Origin: Roseimaritima multifibrata | Lineage (GTDB): Bacteria; Planctomycetota; Planctomycetia; Pirellulales; Pirellulaceae | Assembly (NCBI RefSeq): GCF_007741495.1 | Contig: NZ_CP036262.1 | Location: 434,001 to 498,000 of the forward strand | Reading direction: 5' to 3' | Length of the DNA: 64,000 bases | Shown: positions 56,631 to 63,970 of the stretch, one piece after another | How positions within the stretch are numbered: position 1 is the first letter of the stretch | Layout of the letters: each line of letters opens with the position of its first letter | Notes under the pieces: generated by a model | Told to the model about the DNA's origin: nothing | Seen by the model: only the letters and a program-made list of their open reading frames with translations | Database searches by the model: none | Made by a program: the position numbers and the translations under genes

Positions 56631-56779
56631 ATTGCATCCTCAATCGGGCTGACGACTTCGGGCGTCGGTTCTTCACCAAGATTCAGAAACAACTGGCCTT
56701 CGCCATCGACACGTCGTTCGCTTTTGCGCCCGTAGAGTTGCTTCAGCAGTTTTTCAAGCCTGAGGTTTTGCTCGACCAC
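56631..56779 (-). pseudogene. IS66 TnpC N-terminal fragment
   Basis: The minus strand encodes MVEQNLRLEKLLKQLYGRKS and then EGQLFLNLGEE, the coiled-coil and GRKSER motif of IS66 TnpC. It is cut near 56631, where the IS3 head begins. Confidence 0.7.
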
Positions 56780-56945
56780 TTTCTCGTCGAGCTTAGCTCA
56801 ACGGTACCTTGCTCGAGCCGTCGATACCACAGCGTCAGTCCGCCGGTCTCCCACCAGAGTGCTTTAATGCGATCACGCCGGCGATTGACAAACAGAAACA
56901 GCGCCCCATCGATCAAGTTGCTCGGTCCAAACGCTAGCGGCCTGG
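56780..56945 (-). pseudogene. IS66 TnpB fragment
   Basis: The minus strand encodes ALFLFVNRRRDRIKALWWET and LTLWYRRLEQGTVEL, close to the IS66 accessory protein TnpB (consensus FVFRxRRxDRIKLLxW). The start and end are missing. It is continuous with the TnpC fragment. Confidence 0.7.
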
Positions 56946-57055
56946 GAAGAGTTGTCTGAGGTCATAGGATCTCCAGTTCGGGAAACGGTACGAAACCCAA
57001 AATCCTAAACCCGGCGCCTACAACGGTTCTGGTGTACGGTTACATAAAAACTGTA

Positions 57056-57072
57056 TTGGGTATGTACCCGAA
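57056..57072. promoter_or_regulatory. Palindrome TTGGGTA-TG-TACCCGA near attR
   Basis: The mirror of the palindrome at 45062-45081 (same arms, centre reversed, one changed base), 133 bp from attR. Its presence at both ends suggests a role in recombination. Confidence 0.5.
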
Positions 57073-57204
57073 ATCAGGCACTGTACCCAGCAGAATTGAC
57101 GCTAAACACAGGTATTTGCACTCACCTGCTATTTCGCTTAAACTCCTCGATTCACGCACCAAAACCGTTGTCGCTGCAGGGTTTGCAACACGTCGAGATG
57201 ATGC

Positions 57205-57250
57205 CTCTTAATCCGCGGGTCGTAGGTTCGAGCCCTACTGGGTGTACTAA
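57205..57250 (+). other. attR: right 46-bp direct repeat of the island
   Basis: An exact copy of 44935-44980, the tRNA-Lys 3' half. There is no D arm or acceptor 5' strand before it, so it is not a tRNA gene but the displaced original 3' end. Confidence 0.93.
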
Positions 57251-57251
57251 T

Positions 57252-57288
57252 AAAAACCCTAGTCAAACACGATTTGGCTAGGGTTTTT
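57252..57288 (+). terminator. Original chromosomal tRNA-Lys terminator
   Basis: The arms AAAAACCCTAGTCAAA and TTTGGCTAGGGTTTTT pair with one wobble and end in a T-run. Before integration this should have followed the tRNA-Lys gene. Confidence 0.85.
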
Positions 57289-57434
57289 TTGTGGATTGAT
57301 GGCAATGCCAACGCATCTCTCGCAGCCTTAACGCCTGCCTCTTCTTCGATCCCACTCATCTTCTTGCCCCCATTTTCTTGCCCAAAATACCCGGCTGGTC
57401 AATTTTTCGCTGCGTTCCCAAAGCAGCGAGTGTT

Positions 57435-57917
57435 CCGCTGTCGTAAAGACCCGTTTTCGATGGGGGCGTCTGCTCTGGCAAACTTCCGCATGTTCGCCCG
57501 GCACCGGTGTGTTCCCATCAGCCAAGTTTACGCGTCATTCCGAGTCGATAGGTTCCGTCGACTAAAACCGTTTGGTTTAGAATTCACATTACCAAGCGCC
57601 CTGTCCGATTTCACAATCAGACCTTGTGTTGCACTTCGGATGGGCCTGCTGAACGCAAGTCCGGAACTGGAAATGGTCGTTTCTCGCGATGCAACGAGAA
57701 GGTTTCGTGGACGGTGTATTCAGGATGGCTCTGTAGATCGGGAGATCTACAGGCTAGAGCCGAGCAAGGCAAAGCCGATTACCAACTTGTACAAATTCAA
57801 GGAAGTCGTCCCGTTCATGTCGAATGCCTTGCCGCGACTGCAGTCGTTAAAACCTGTTTTTAAGTCCTAGAATCGATCTTTCCCATTCGAAACGGCTCCT
57901 GACCCCTTTTCCTCGCC
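57435..57917. repeat. 484-bp repeat, copy 1
   Basis: From CCGCTGTCGTAAAGACCCG to TGACCCCTTTTCCTCGCC, this matches 60793-61276 with about 20 substitutions and one 1-base indel; the last ~150 bases are identical. Both copies keep a plus-strand frame of about 135 codons ending MSNALPRLQSLKPVFKS, of unknown family. The right end carries GGGGTCAGG in inverse, like the Y1 element at 60365. Confidence 0.88.
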
Positions 57918-57940
57918 TGACCCCTTTTCCTCGCAGTCGA

Positions 57941-58246
57941 CTGCCAACGAGGACGAAGCCAGTCCGGGAATTCCGCGATCGTGATTCCGTCGGGGCCAGG
58001 GGCTCCGCGGTTTCGCTTCACGTTCTTCCAAGCGGCTTCGAAATTGGCGTCGGCGACCACGTGCTGCATCAGCGACTCTGGTGAGTGGCTCAAGGCTGGC
58101 TGCTCGGCCCGCGTCGCGGCGGTATCTCCCGGTCGGGATGGTGAACCGGTGGTCTCGGTGCCAGCGTTGTCTGGAAAATACAGATCAACTTGCACCGAGG
58201 GGGTCCCTCGCCGTGAGTGGGCCGATGGCTCCTCCTTGTTCTTCAT
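57941..58246 (-). pseudogene. Group II intron reverse transcriptase, N-terminal fragment
   Basis: Starting at ATG 58246, residues 57-102 (SPESLMQHVV, then FEAAWKNVKRNRGAPGPDGI and EFPDWLRPRWQ) match the N-terminus of group II intron RT/maturases (LtrA type). The frame then runs into the end of the 484-bp repeat (RKRGQ) and stops; the palm with YADD is missing. The repeat insertion or a deletion removed the rest. Confidence 0.8.
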
Positions 58247-58690
58247 CGTTCGGTCCTTCCTGTTTCCGTTGGGATCGGAAATTCAGTACTATGACCTCTG
58301 TTGAGTTCTACACCGCCCACGGTGGCTTTCGCCGCCGCGTTCCGTTGTTTCGGGCAAGCCCTACTGATCGGAGCCGACGCCAAGCCTCGACCAGGCTGTG
58401 CAGAGTTCCCCGGATAAGAGCGTGATGTATCGCTGCACAAGTTCGCCATTTACCTGAGCGATCGACTGGGGACGGCTTCGCACGGATGGGCGTGCTCGCC
58501 TGACCGAACCGGCCTTGTATGACGTTTCTGTTCGTAGCCTCGCAGCTTTGACGAGACCGTGTCCGGGGGGCGACAAACAAACCCGGCGTTTACGCACACG
58601 GTCGCAGGCTTCCTCGCCACGGTCGGTCGCTCTTCCGCAGTTGTCCTCGTCTAGTACTTCTCTTTCGTGGTCGATCATTTGGTATACTGA
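58247..58690 (-). ncRNA. Probable 5' part of a group II intron RNA
   Basis: The minus strand upstream of the RT start contains runs that look like group II domain I and the RT leader (GAGGAAGCCTGCGACCGTGTGCG, given here as GAGGAAGCC and CCGTGTGCG; and GAAGGACCGAACGATG at the RT start). I cannot fix the 5' end or fold it by eye. No gene is seen in this stretch on either strand. Confidence 0.4.
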
Positions 58691-58751
58691 CACCCGAAAG
58701 TTGCCAGTCTCGTACAGGGGACTTTCACCCCAAAACTATCACGCCCATGAC

Positions 58752-58836
58752 GGGCGTACCCAGCGGATGCACTTGAGCCACCGAGTCGAGCTTATTGAAG
58801 TGGTAAGTCGTTCGCGGCGACCACGTGATCCGTATC
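58752..58836 (+). other. Degenerate attC-like site 1
   Basis: The left arm CGGATGCACTTGAGCC and the right arm GGCGACCACGTGATCCG pair, with a G bulge after CGGAT, as in attC hairpins with extrahelical bases. The terminal GTTCGCC box seen in the later sites is missing. Confidence 0.55.
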
Positions 58837-58853
58837 GATATCCGACTAAAATC

Positions 58854-59237
58854 ATGCCTTACTTCTTTGAACAAGACCGAGACGAGATCCGTGATCAGGG
58901 CGTGATTTACCTAGATTTCTTCAACTTATATCCAGAGCTAAATTTCCAACCAACGGTAGAGCATCTCGAACGCTTGAGTGAGGCTGCCGTTGCTGGCTCG
59001 ACGCAGACGGATGATGGGTGGCAGGTCGTGGTTGTATTTTGCGACTGTAAATTCTTGCTTGACACGCACTACCACGGCACATCCACGCTCTTTTGTGCGG
59101 AAAAATCGGTTTGTGACAAAACAATCATGTTGGCATTTCTTGGTTGCTTTTTGCCGTCAATTCGAGATCACTGGAAGAAAACATATGGTGGCATGGGCCC
59201 AAAACCCAATTGGCTCTCAATGCTTTTTCGGCGATAA
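58854..59237 (+). CDS. Hypothetical cassette protein 1
   Basis: The 127-residue product starts MPYFFEQDRDEIRDQGVIYL and has no signal peptide or recognised family. It begins 17 bp after attC-like site 1 and is followed 17 bp later by attC 2. ATG 58854 is chosen because the longer frame (to 58515) crosses the attC-like site. Confidence 0.6.
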   Translation: MPYFFEQDRDEIRDQGVIYLDFFNLYPELNFQPTVEHLERLSEAAVAGSTQTDDGWQVVVVFCDCKFLLDTHYHGTSTLFCAEKSVCDKTIMLAFLGCFLPSIRDHWKKTYGGMGPKPNWLSMLFRR

Positions 59238-59254
59238 TCGCAAAAGAAGGCGTC

Positions 59255-59344
59255 GGGTAATCACACGATGCAGCCGAGCAGCGAAGTCGGGCGTTCTGAA
59301 ATTGTTGATCTACCGTCGCCGCCGGTTGATCGGTAACGTTCGCC
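59255..59344 (+). other. attC-like site 2
   Basis: Ninety bases. The left arm CGATGCAGCCGAGCAGCGA pairs with the right arm CGTCGCCGCCGGTTGATCG with bulged bases; the centre is AGTCGGGCGTTCTGAAATTG, and it ends in the box GTTCGCC (59338-59344). The left outer box GGGTAAT is less well matched. Confidence 0.65.
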
Positions 59345-59390
59345 AATGATGCCAGCATAATTTACGATCTACACTAGCTGAAGAGTTCCC

Positions 59391-59735
59391 GTGAACACGA
59401 AAAAATACGTTTTTCCTCTGCTGATCTCGCTCGTTGCAATTGGTAGCTTCGCGTCACTTGCGGCAACTACGACTACAACTACAACCAGCGGCTCACCTCT
59501 TACTGGAAAGTGCGTTCTGGTTTCGCAACCTGGCGTAAACTACGGCGTGCATGGAAACGCCCGCTTTGAGTCAGTCGGTCGTACTGATTTCATTGTCGTG
59601 CCGATGCAACACACTGATCCAACGGTTATCTGTGATTGCTGGATTCCGTTAAAGGATGTACGTCTTCTGCAGGTCTTCAACTCGAGAGAAGATGCTGACC
59701 ATTACATCGAACACATTGAAAAAAGTGACCGGTAA
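59391..59735 (+). CDS. Hypothetical secreted cassette protein 2
   Basis: The 114-residue product starts with GTG (MNTKKYVFPLL) and has a signal peptide (FPLLISLVAIGSFASLA), then a Thr run (ATTTTTTTSGS) and a body of unknown family. It begins 46 bp after attC 2 and ends 60 bp before attC 3. Confidence 0.6.
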   Translation: MNTKKYVFPLLISLVAIGSFASLAATTTTTTTSGSPLTGKCVLVSQPGVNYGVHGNARFESVGRTDFIVVPMQHTDPTVICDCWIPLKDVRLLQVFNSREDADHYIEHIEKSDR

Positions 59736-59795
59736 CGCCAGACGGTGTCGGATAGTTGAGTCTCACTGGCGATAGTGGACGCCGCCTATCCCGTC

Positions 59796-59885
59796 GGCGA
59801 ACTATCGGATGCAAGTGAGTTGCCGATTTAAATTTACTGAAGTGGTGAGTCGTTCGCGGCGGCCACGTGATCCGTAGCGTTCGCC
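59796..59885 (+). other. attC-like site 3 (best preserved)
   Basis: Ninety bases with exactly complementary outer boxes, GGCGAAC (59796-59802) and GTTCGCC (59879-59885). The inner arms CGGATGCAAGTGAG and GGCCACGTGATCCG pair with a bulged G after CGGAT. This is the RYYYAAC-like/GTTRRRY-like layout of integron recombination sites, with box sequences of the kind I associate with planctomycetes. Confidence 0.7.
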
Positions 59886-59922
59886 AATTCTAGTGCGGTC
59901 TTCCTTCATTTGGACAATTGAC

Positions 59923-60306
59923 ATGAGACAACTGATGTTGCTTTTCACATTGTGTGCTGGACTCGCCATTTTTGGTGCAACAGCGTTTAGTGCGAACGAT
60001 CGGGCTGGTAACGCCCCCTTGCTATCGCGTTTGGCGGTTGGACAGCACGTCAGACTCGAGACTGCACCCTCTGGCGGGTATGAGCTGTTCATCTTCAACG
60101 AGCGGTACTTAAAGCGTCTTCAGGAGAGCGGGGCGGATTTCTTTCCGCAAAAAATCATAGAGGTCGGTCCTGATTTTGTCGTTATTGACGCGGAACGTGG
60201 GATACAGCGGGCTATCGCTGCACATGCAATCGACGTGGTATCTCTACTTCCAAATGACTTTGGTGATGCTGAGAGCCGAGATTCGGAAACTAGTCCAGAA
60301 CAGTAA
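59923..60306 (+). CDS. Hypothetical secreted cassette protein 3
   Basis: The 127-residue product has a signal peptide (LMLLFTLCAGLAIFGATAFS) and a body of unknown family. ATG 59923 starts the signal, 37 bp after attC 3. The left half of another attC-like site follows at 60315. Confidence 0.6.
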   Translation: MRQLMLLFTLCAGLAIFGATAFSANDRAGNAPLLSRLAVGQHVRLETAPSGGYELFIFNERYLKRLQESGADFFPQKIIEVGPDFVVIDAERGIQRAIAAHAIDVVSLLPNDFGDAESRDSETSPEQ

Positions 60307-60314
60307 CGAAGGTC

Positions 60315-60364
60315 GGCGAATAAGCCAATGCACGCGAGCGGCGGAAGCCGTCCGTTTTGAATCT
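60315..60364 (+). other. attC-like site 4, left half
   Basis: GGCGAATAAG, CAATGCACGCGAGCGGCGG and AAGCCGTCCGTTTTGAA match the left half of the other sites. The right half is missing because the Y1 element starts at 60365. Confidence 0.5.
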
Positions 60365-60783
60365 AAGGGGTCAGGCCTCTTCGTTTTGTTCTTGCTTGGT
60401 GAACCGGTCCCTTGATCTTCTTCGGGGTTGCATCGTCGATTCAAGTTTGAGGCGTCTGACGATGGTGTCCAACCAACCAGCGTCGCCCAGGAGCCTTCCC
60501 CGCTGTGCCAACAAACAAACCGCAATGAGTGCTGCTTACGTAAGAGGCTCGTTCGCCCTAGTTCAAGAGTCGCCTATTTCGCCATCGACAAGTGGTCGCA
60601 GCACTAGATGGTAGTTGTTCGGAATCTGTTGGTAGCAGTAGAGTTTCCTCTCGAGGATCGGCAATCGCATGGCTGTACGGTTCAGCGCGGGAGATAGCCC
60701 GCCGGCTTCGTCACCGCACGGTGATCTAGCCAATCACGCAGCCTTTAAAGTCATTGCAGCAAAACAAAGAGGCCTGACCCCTT
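60365..60783 (-). mobile_element. Degenerate REP-associated (Y1/IS200-like) transposase element
   Basis: The ends are inverted repeats of 24 bp with one mismatch (AAGGGGTCAGGCCTCTT at 60365 and its inverse ending at 60783). Minus-strand pieces match the family's motifs: KLYCYQQIPNNYHLVLRPL near 60650-60580 (catalytic HxH-type region, here YHL) and LLGDAGWLDTIVRRLKLEST near 60500-60420, the usual C-terminus. Internal parts are deleted and frames are broken, so it is inactive. Confidence 0.7.
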
Positions 60784-60792
60784 TGATGCGAC

Positions 60793-61276
60793 CCGCTGTC
60801 GTAAAGACCCGTTTTCAATGGGGGCTGTCTGCTCTGACAAACTTCCGCGTGTTCGCCCGGCACCGGTGTGTTCCCATCAGCCAAGGTTACGCGTCATTCC
60901 GAGTCGATAGATTCCGTCGACTAAAACCGTTTGGTTTGGAATTCACGTTACCAAGCGCCCTGTCCGATTTCACAATCAGACCTTGTGTTGCACTTCGGGT
61001 GGGCCCGCGGAACGCAAGTCCGGAACTAGAAAGAATCGTTTCTCGCGATGCAACGAGCAGGTTTAGTAGACGGTGTATTCAAGATGGCTCTGTAGATCGG
61101 GAGGCCTACAGGCTAGAGCCGAGCAAGGCAAAGCCGATTACCAACTTGTACAAATTCAAGGAAGTCGTCCCGTTCATGTCGAATGCCTTGCCGCGACTGC
61201 AGTCGTTAAAACCTGTTTTTAAGTCCTAGAATCGATCTTTCCCATTCGAAACGGCTCCTGACCCCTTTTCCTCGCC
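60793..61276. repeat. 484-bp repeat, copy 2
   Basis: A direct copy of 57435-57917. It begins 9 bp after the Y1 element and its right end supplies the stop codon of the next minus-strand gene. Confidence 0.88.
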
Positions 61277-62520
61277 CGTCCAAAAAAGCGAAAGGCGAGC
61301 AGGGCAATGCCCAGGAGAGCAAGATTGCCCAAGATCAGCAACTTCCCTACGCCGCTCGAAGCCGATTCCCTCTCTTGGTTTTCATGTTTGAGATACCTAG
61401 TTCCGTTGATTCTGTCCAATACGTAGGCGTTTTCGGGGATCATCTCTTCCACTAGGCTGCTGTTCGTTGCGTTTGCTTGATCGATCTCTAGTAAATGAAC
61501 TGTAGTTAAGGAACGGCCAATGGTGACGGTGGTCTTAGCCGGAAGTCGGCCGACCTTTTCAAAGTGTTCATGCGACGAAAATACGACACTGTTTTGCCGA
61601 GCTGAATTTCCAAGCTCAATATTTCCATCAGCAAGTTGGTATTCGCCGATTGAGTATGCCAATAAATCTCCGGTCTCTATGCTGTACGCTACGTATTCCA
61701 GCGGTGAGCCACAAAGAAATGCCGCTTGTCCATTTACCGTGTCCCGCGCTTCCCAGATCTGGGAAGAAACCTGCGGAACAGTGCCTTCGAGGTTGTATGA
61801 CGAGTGAAACGATTCTGGGAAATAGAGCGAAAGTGGATCGTCCTTTCTGATTACCTCGTAGAAGCCCTGCAAGGGAGTTATATCCGCTTTCCATGTCTCG
61901 GACGGGATCTCGATAGGTTCATCACATCGGGATCCTTCTCGGGAAAAACGCATTAACCGCTTTCCATCCGTAGCCATAATAGCGTGTTCTGTAGCGATGT
62001 CGTCAACTAATTTTGTCGTCTTTACGGCGCAATGCTTGCCATCCTGGAATGTCTGGACATGCATTGTTGACGGGTATTTACTGAAAGCAACATTGTATGA
62101 ATACTCTGCGGGGATAACCGCTCCGCCCCTGGCAGTATGGGAAGCGATGGTGTCCTCCCATTCCGCTGCAGGCTTTTGGAGCGAGCGGTACAGTGACTCT
62201 AGGTGCGTGTAGTCGGACCTCACTAGCTGAAACTGTCCCTCAATCAAAAAGTTGGCGAATGCTCGCAAGCTCAACAGCTTTCCACTTTGCTCTGCTTCAG
62301 CAGATAGCCGGGACCACACAGCCTTACCCGCTGGTGAAACAGTGCCTATCTTTACCCGCTGGTCGATCAAAGCTTCTTTGCTTCGGAATCGTTCGCGCAG
62401 ATCATCACTACCGCCTGCCGCAACAGCATGCATCGGATCTACGCAGGCAATGGCCACGCATAAGCAAGAAAGGAAAAACCGCCATTGAAACCGAGGCGAT
62501 TGCCCAGGACTGTTATTCAT
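61219..62520 (-). CDS. Secreted, C-terminally membrane-anchored protein with repeat-derived tail
   Basis: The 433-residue product has an N-terminal signal (FFLSCLCVAIACVDPMHAVA), a body of unknown family and a C-terminal transmembrane segment (LLILGNLALLGIALLAFRFF). After that, about 18 residues (RKRGQEPFRMGKIDSRT) come from the 484-bp repeat, so the native end of the gene has been replaced. The layout of signal, large body and terminal helix resembles the 54088 gene, but I see no clear sequence match. Confidence 0.65.
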   Translation of the reverse strand: MNNSPGQSPRFQWRFFLSCLCVAIACVDPMHAVAAGGSDDLRERFRSKEALIDQRVKIGTVSPAGKAVWSRLSAEAEQSGKLLSLRAFANFLIEGQFQLVRSDYTHLESLYRSLQKPAAEWEDTIASHTARGGAVIPAEYSYNVAFSKYPSTMHVQTFQDGKHCAVKTTKLVDDIATEHAIMATDGKRLMRFSREGSRCDEPIEIPSETWKADITPLQGFYEVIRKDDPLSLYFPESFHSSYNLEGTVPQVSSQIWEARDTVNGQAAFLCGSPLEYVAYSIETGDLLAYSIGEYQLADGNIELGNSARQNSVVFSSHEHFEKVGRLPAKTTVTIGRSLTTVHLLEIDQANATNSSLVEEMIPENAYVLDRINGTRYLKHENQERESASSGVGKLLILGNLALLGIALLAFRFFGRARKRGQEPFRMGKIDSRT

Positions 62521-62552
62521 CTGTCATTCCGAAGTGAAGAGGCAAGTCGCGG

Positions 62553-62942
62553 TTGCCATGTCGTTGCCCTTTGCCTGCTAGAAACGCATCGCGACCGAGG
62601 GGGAACGCACTGAAAATCATTGCGATGCACGAACTGTCGGCGACACAGTATCGCCCGATCTTACCTGGTCAGAAGGCGAGGGGGGGGCTGCTTCAAAGCA
62701 AATCGAAGAATTCTTCACGACAAGCGATTGAAGAACAGCTTGCTGGGTTAGGTGGTGTGTTTTCACCTCGCGTGACTCAAAAACTGAACTACCTTGTTGT
62801 TGGAGCGGAAGGGAATCCATGCTGGGCATTCGCATGCTATGGTCGTAAGGTTGAAGCTGCGGTTGAATTGCGCAAAAAAGGAATTCCTCTTCTGATCGTT
62901 CATGAGAATGATTACTGGGACGCGGTAGCAGATGTTTCATGA
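62553..62942 (+). CDS. BRCT-domain protein, possibly truncated
   Basis: The 129-residue frame ends in a BRCT-like domain (AIEEQLAGLGGVFSPRVTQK, LNYLVVGAEGNPCWAFACYG, then KVEAAVELRKKGIPLLIVHE), like the stand-alone BRCT proteins related to the ligase C-terminus. The first strand with the usual GKTFVVTG-type motif is not seen, so the N-terminal part may be lost or the start lies further in. BRCT domains bind phosphoproteins or DNA ends. Confidence 0.55.
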   Translation: MPCRCPLPARNASRPRGNALKIIAMHELSATQYRPILPGQKARGGLLQSKSKNSSRQAIEEQLAGLGGVFSPRVTQKLNYLVVGAEGNPCWAFACYGRKVEAAVELRKKGIPLLIVHENDYWDAVADVS

Positions 62943-63187
62943 GTTCGTCACCAGGGAATCGCTTGCGAGACTGACTGATTCGGCGCATCGAAAACGCATT
63001 TTCTGGTGACCCGCAAGGGCTACCGGCGAGCGCGACCATCGCGTCGCAGGGCCCGCATCCTCTTTCGGTGCCGTTGCACTTGCAGTTCGTCAAAGATGGG
63101 ATCTGAGTTTGATTTCCGTGTTCAAACCGGCTTTATGAAGTCGTGCCTCTAGGATGCCCATCCACATGCCCCCTCGCATCAATGGAG

Positions 63188-63970
63188 CTAATCCGGGCTC
63201 CTGACTTCTGTTGAAAAAGGGAACGTGGAACCTCCTGCCAACGCGCGGAGCTTCGCATTTTGGTCCCTATTAATTTGCAAGACGTCAAGCTGAGTCAACT
63301 TTTTTAGAATGCTTCGCGAATCCGTATGAACAAGCGACCGTGACAAGTCAAGTCGCCGCAAGGTTCTTATTTTTTGCAAACCTTCAATGCCCTGACTCGG
63401 AACATTCTGAAGTCCAATTGTTAGTGAAGTCAAGTTTGGCAATAACAGCAGTCCCTCGACGGCATCGGCGTCGAGCGTGCGGTAAAGAACCACCCAGGTG
63501 ATGCCGTTAATTGCAACATCCGCATCGTCGGTTGCTATCTCATCCACCAAGTCTTGCCTCGCCGATACTTGCCGCGTTGAAATCGCTTGGCAGGAAGGCA
63601 GATCGACACGAAAACGCAGTTGCTCTGCGACGATTGAATTGGCCCAACTGTCCTGAGAGGCAGCAGCGGGGAATACAGACGTGGCATGACTTGGCTGTAC
63701 TAAATAAGCAAAGCGTTCGTCACTGGAGCGGTACAGTCGATACGTGGAACGGTTTAAGGACCCGTAAGGATCAAAGCCAATTTGAAGCGGAGCCGTTTCG
63801 CACTTATCCGAAGAGTACCACGCGAAAACTTCGGAACGCTTCTTGTTCACCGAAATTGCACCGCCGTTTGTGGTCGGATAGTGAATGATGTTAATCGATT
63901 GAAGTGCTAAATCGCCGACTACGCAAATGATCCCTACCGCGATAAAAATCAAAATTGTTTTGGCGGTCAT
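63188..63970 (-). CDS. Membrane-anchored protein with leucine-rich-repeat-like C-terminus
   Basis: The 260-residue product has one N-terminal hydrophobic helix (TILIFIAVGIICVVGDLAL). The C-terminal 90 residues have leucine-rich-repeat spacing (LLLLPNLTSLTIGL, LQKIRTLRRLDLSRSL, LKKLTQLDVLQINRD). The middle is unknown. It should sit on the outer face of the inner membrane; I do not know its function. It starts 30 bp before the right end of the window. Confidence 0.65.
   Translation of the reverse strand: MTAKTILIFIAVGIICVVGDLALQSINIIHYPTTNGGAISVNKKRSEVFAWYSSDKCETAPLQIGFDPYGSLNRSTYRLYRSSDERFAYLVQPSHATSVFPAAASQDSWANSIVAEQLRFRVDLPSCQAISTRQVSARQDLVDEIATDDADVAINGITWVVLYRTLDADAVEGLLLLPNLTSLTIGLQNVPSQGIEGLQKIRTLRRLDLSRSLVHTDSRSILKKLTQLDVLQINRDQNAKLRALAGGSTFPFSTEVRSPD

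Larger units (their letters stand above)
44935..57250. mobile_element. tRNA-Lys integrated genomic island (~12.3 kb)
   Basis: The island is bounded by the 46-bp attL/attR pair. It holds a tyrosine integrase next to attL, a DUF1580 protein, an integrase remnant, small proteins, a ParA plus RHH pair, a secreted cargo block and much IS debris. The partition genes suggest a plasmid-like phase or a descendant of a plasmid. There are no conjugation or phage structural genes, so it would need help to transfer. The cargo region appears rearranged and several genes are broken. Confidence 0.88.

Noticed and set aside
57211-57250. Second tRNA-Lys gene
   Set aside because: Only the 3' half is present; there is no acceptor 5' strand or D arm. 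It is attR.
44935-57250. Prophage
   Set aside because: No capsid, portal, terminase, tail or lysis genes are visible; only integrase and partition genes.
57274-57870. 198-codon plus-strand frame after attR
   Set aside because: Its first part crosses a terminator and unique DNA; only the last ~135 codons lie in the 484-bp repeat, and I could not support a protein family. It is noted under the repeat.
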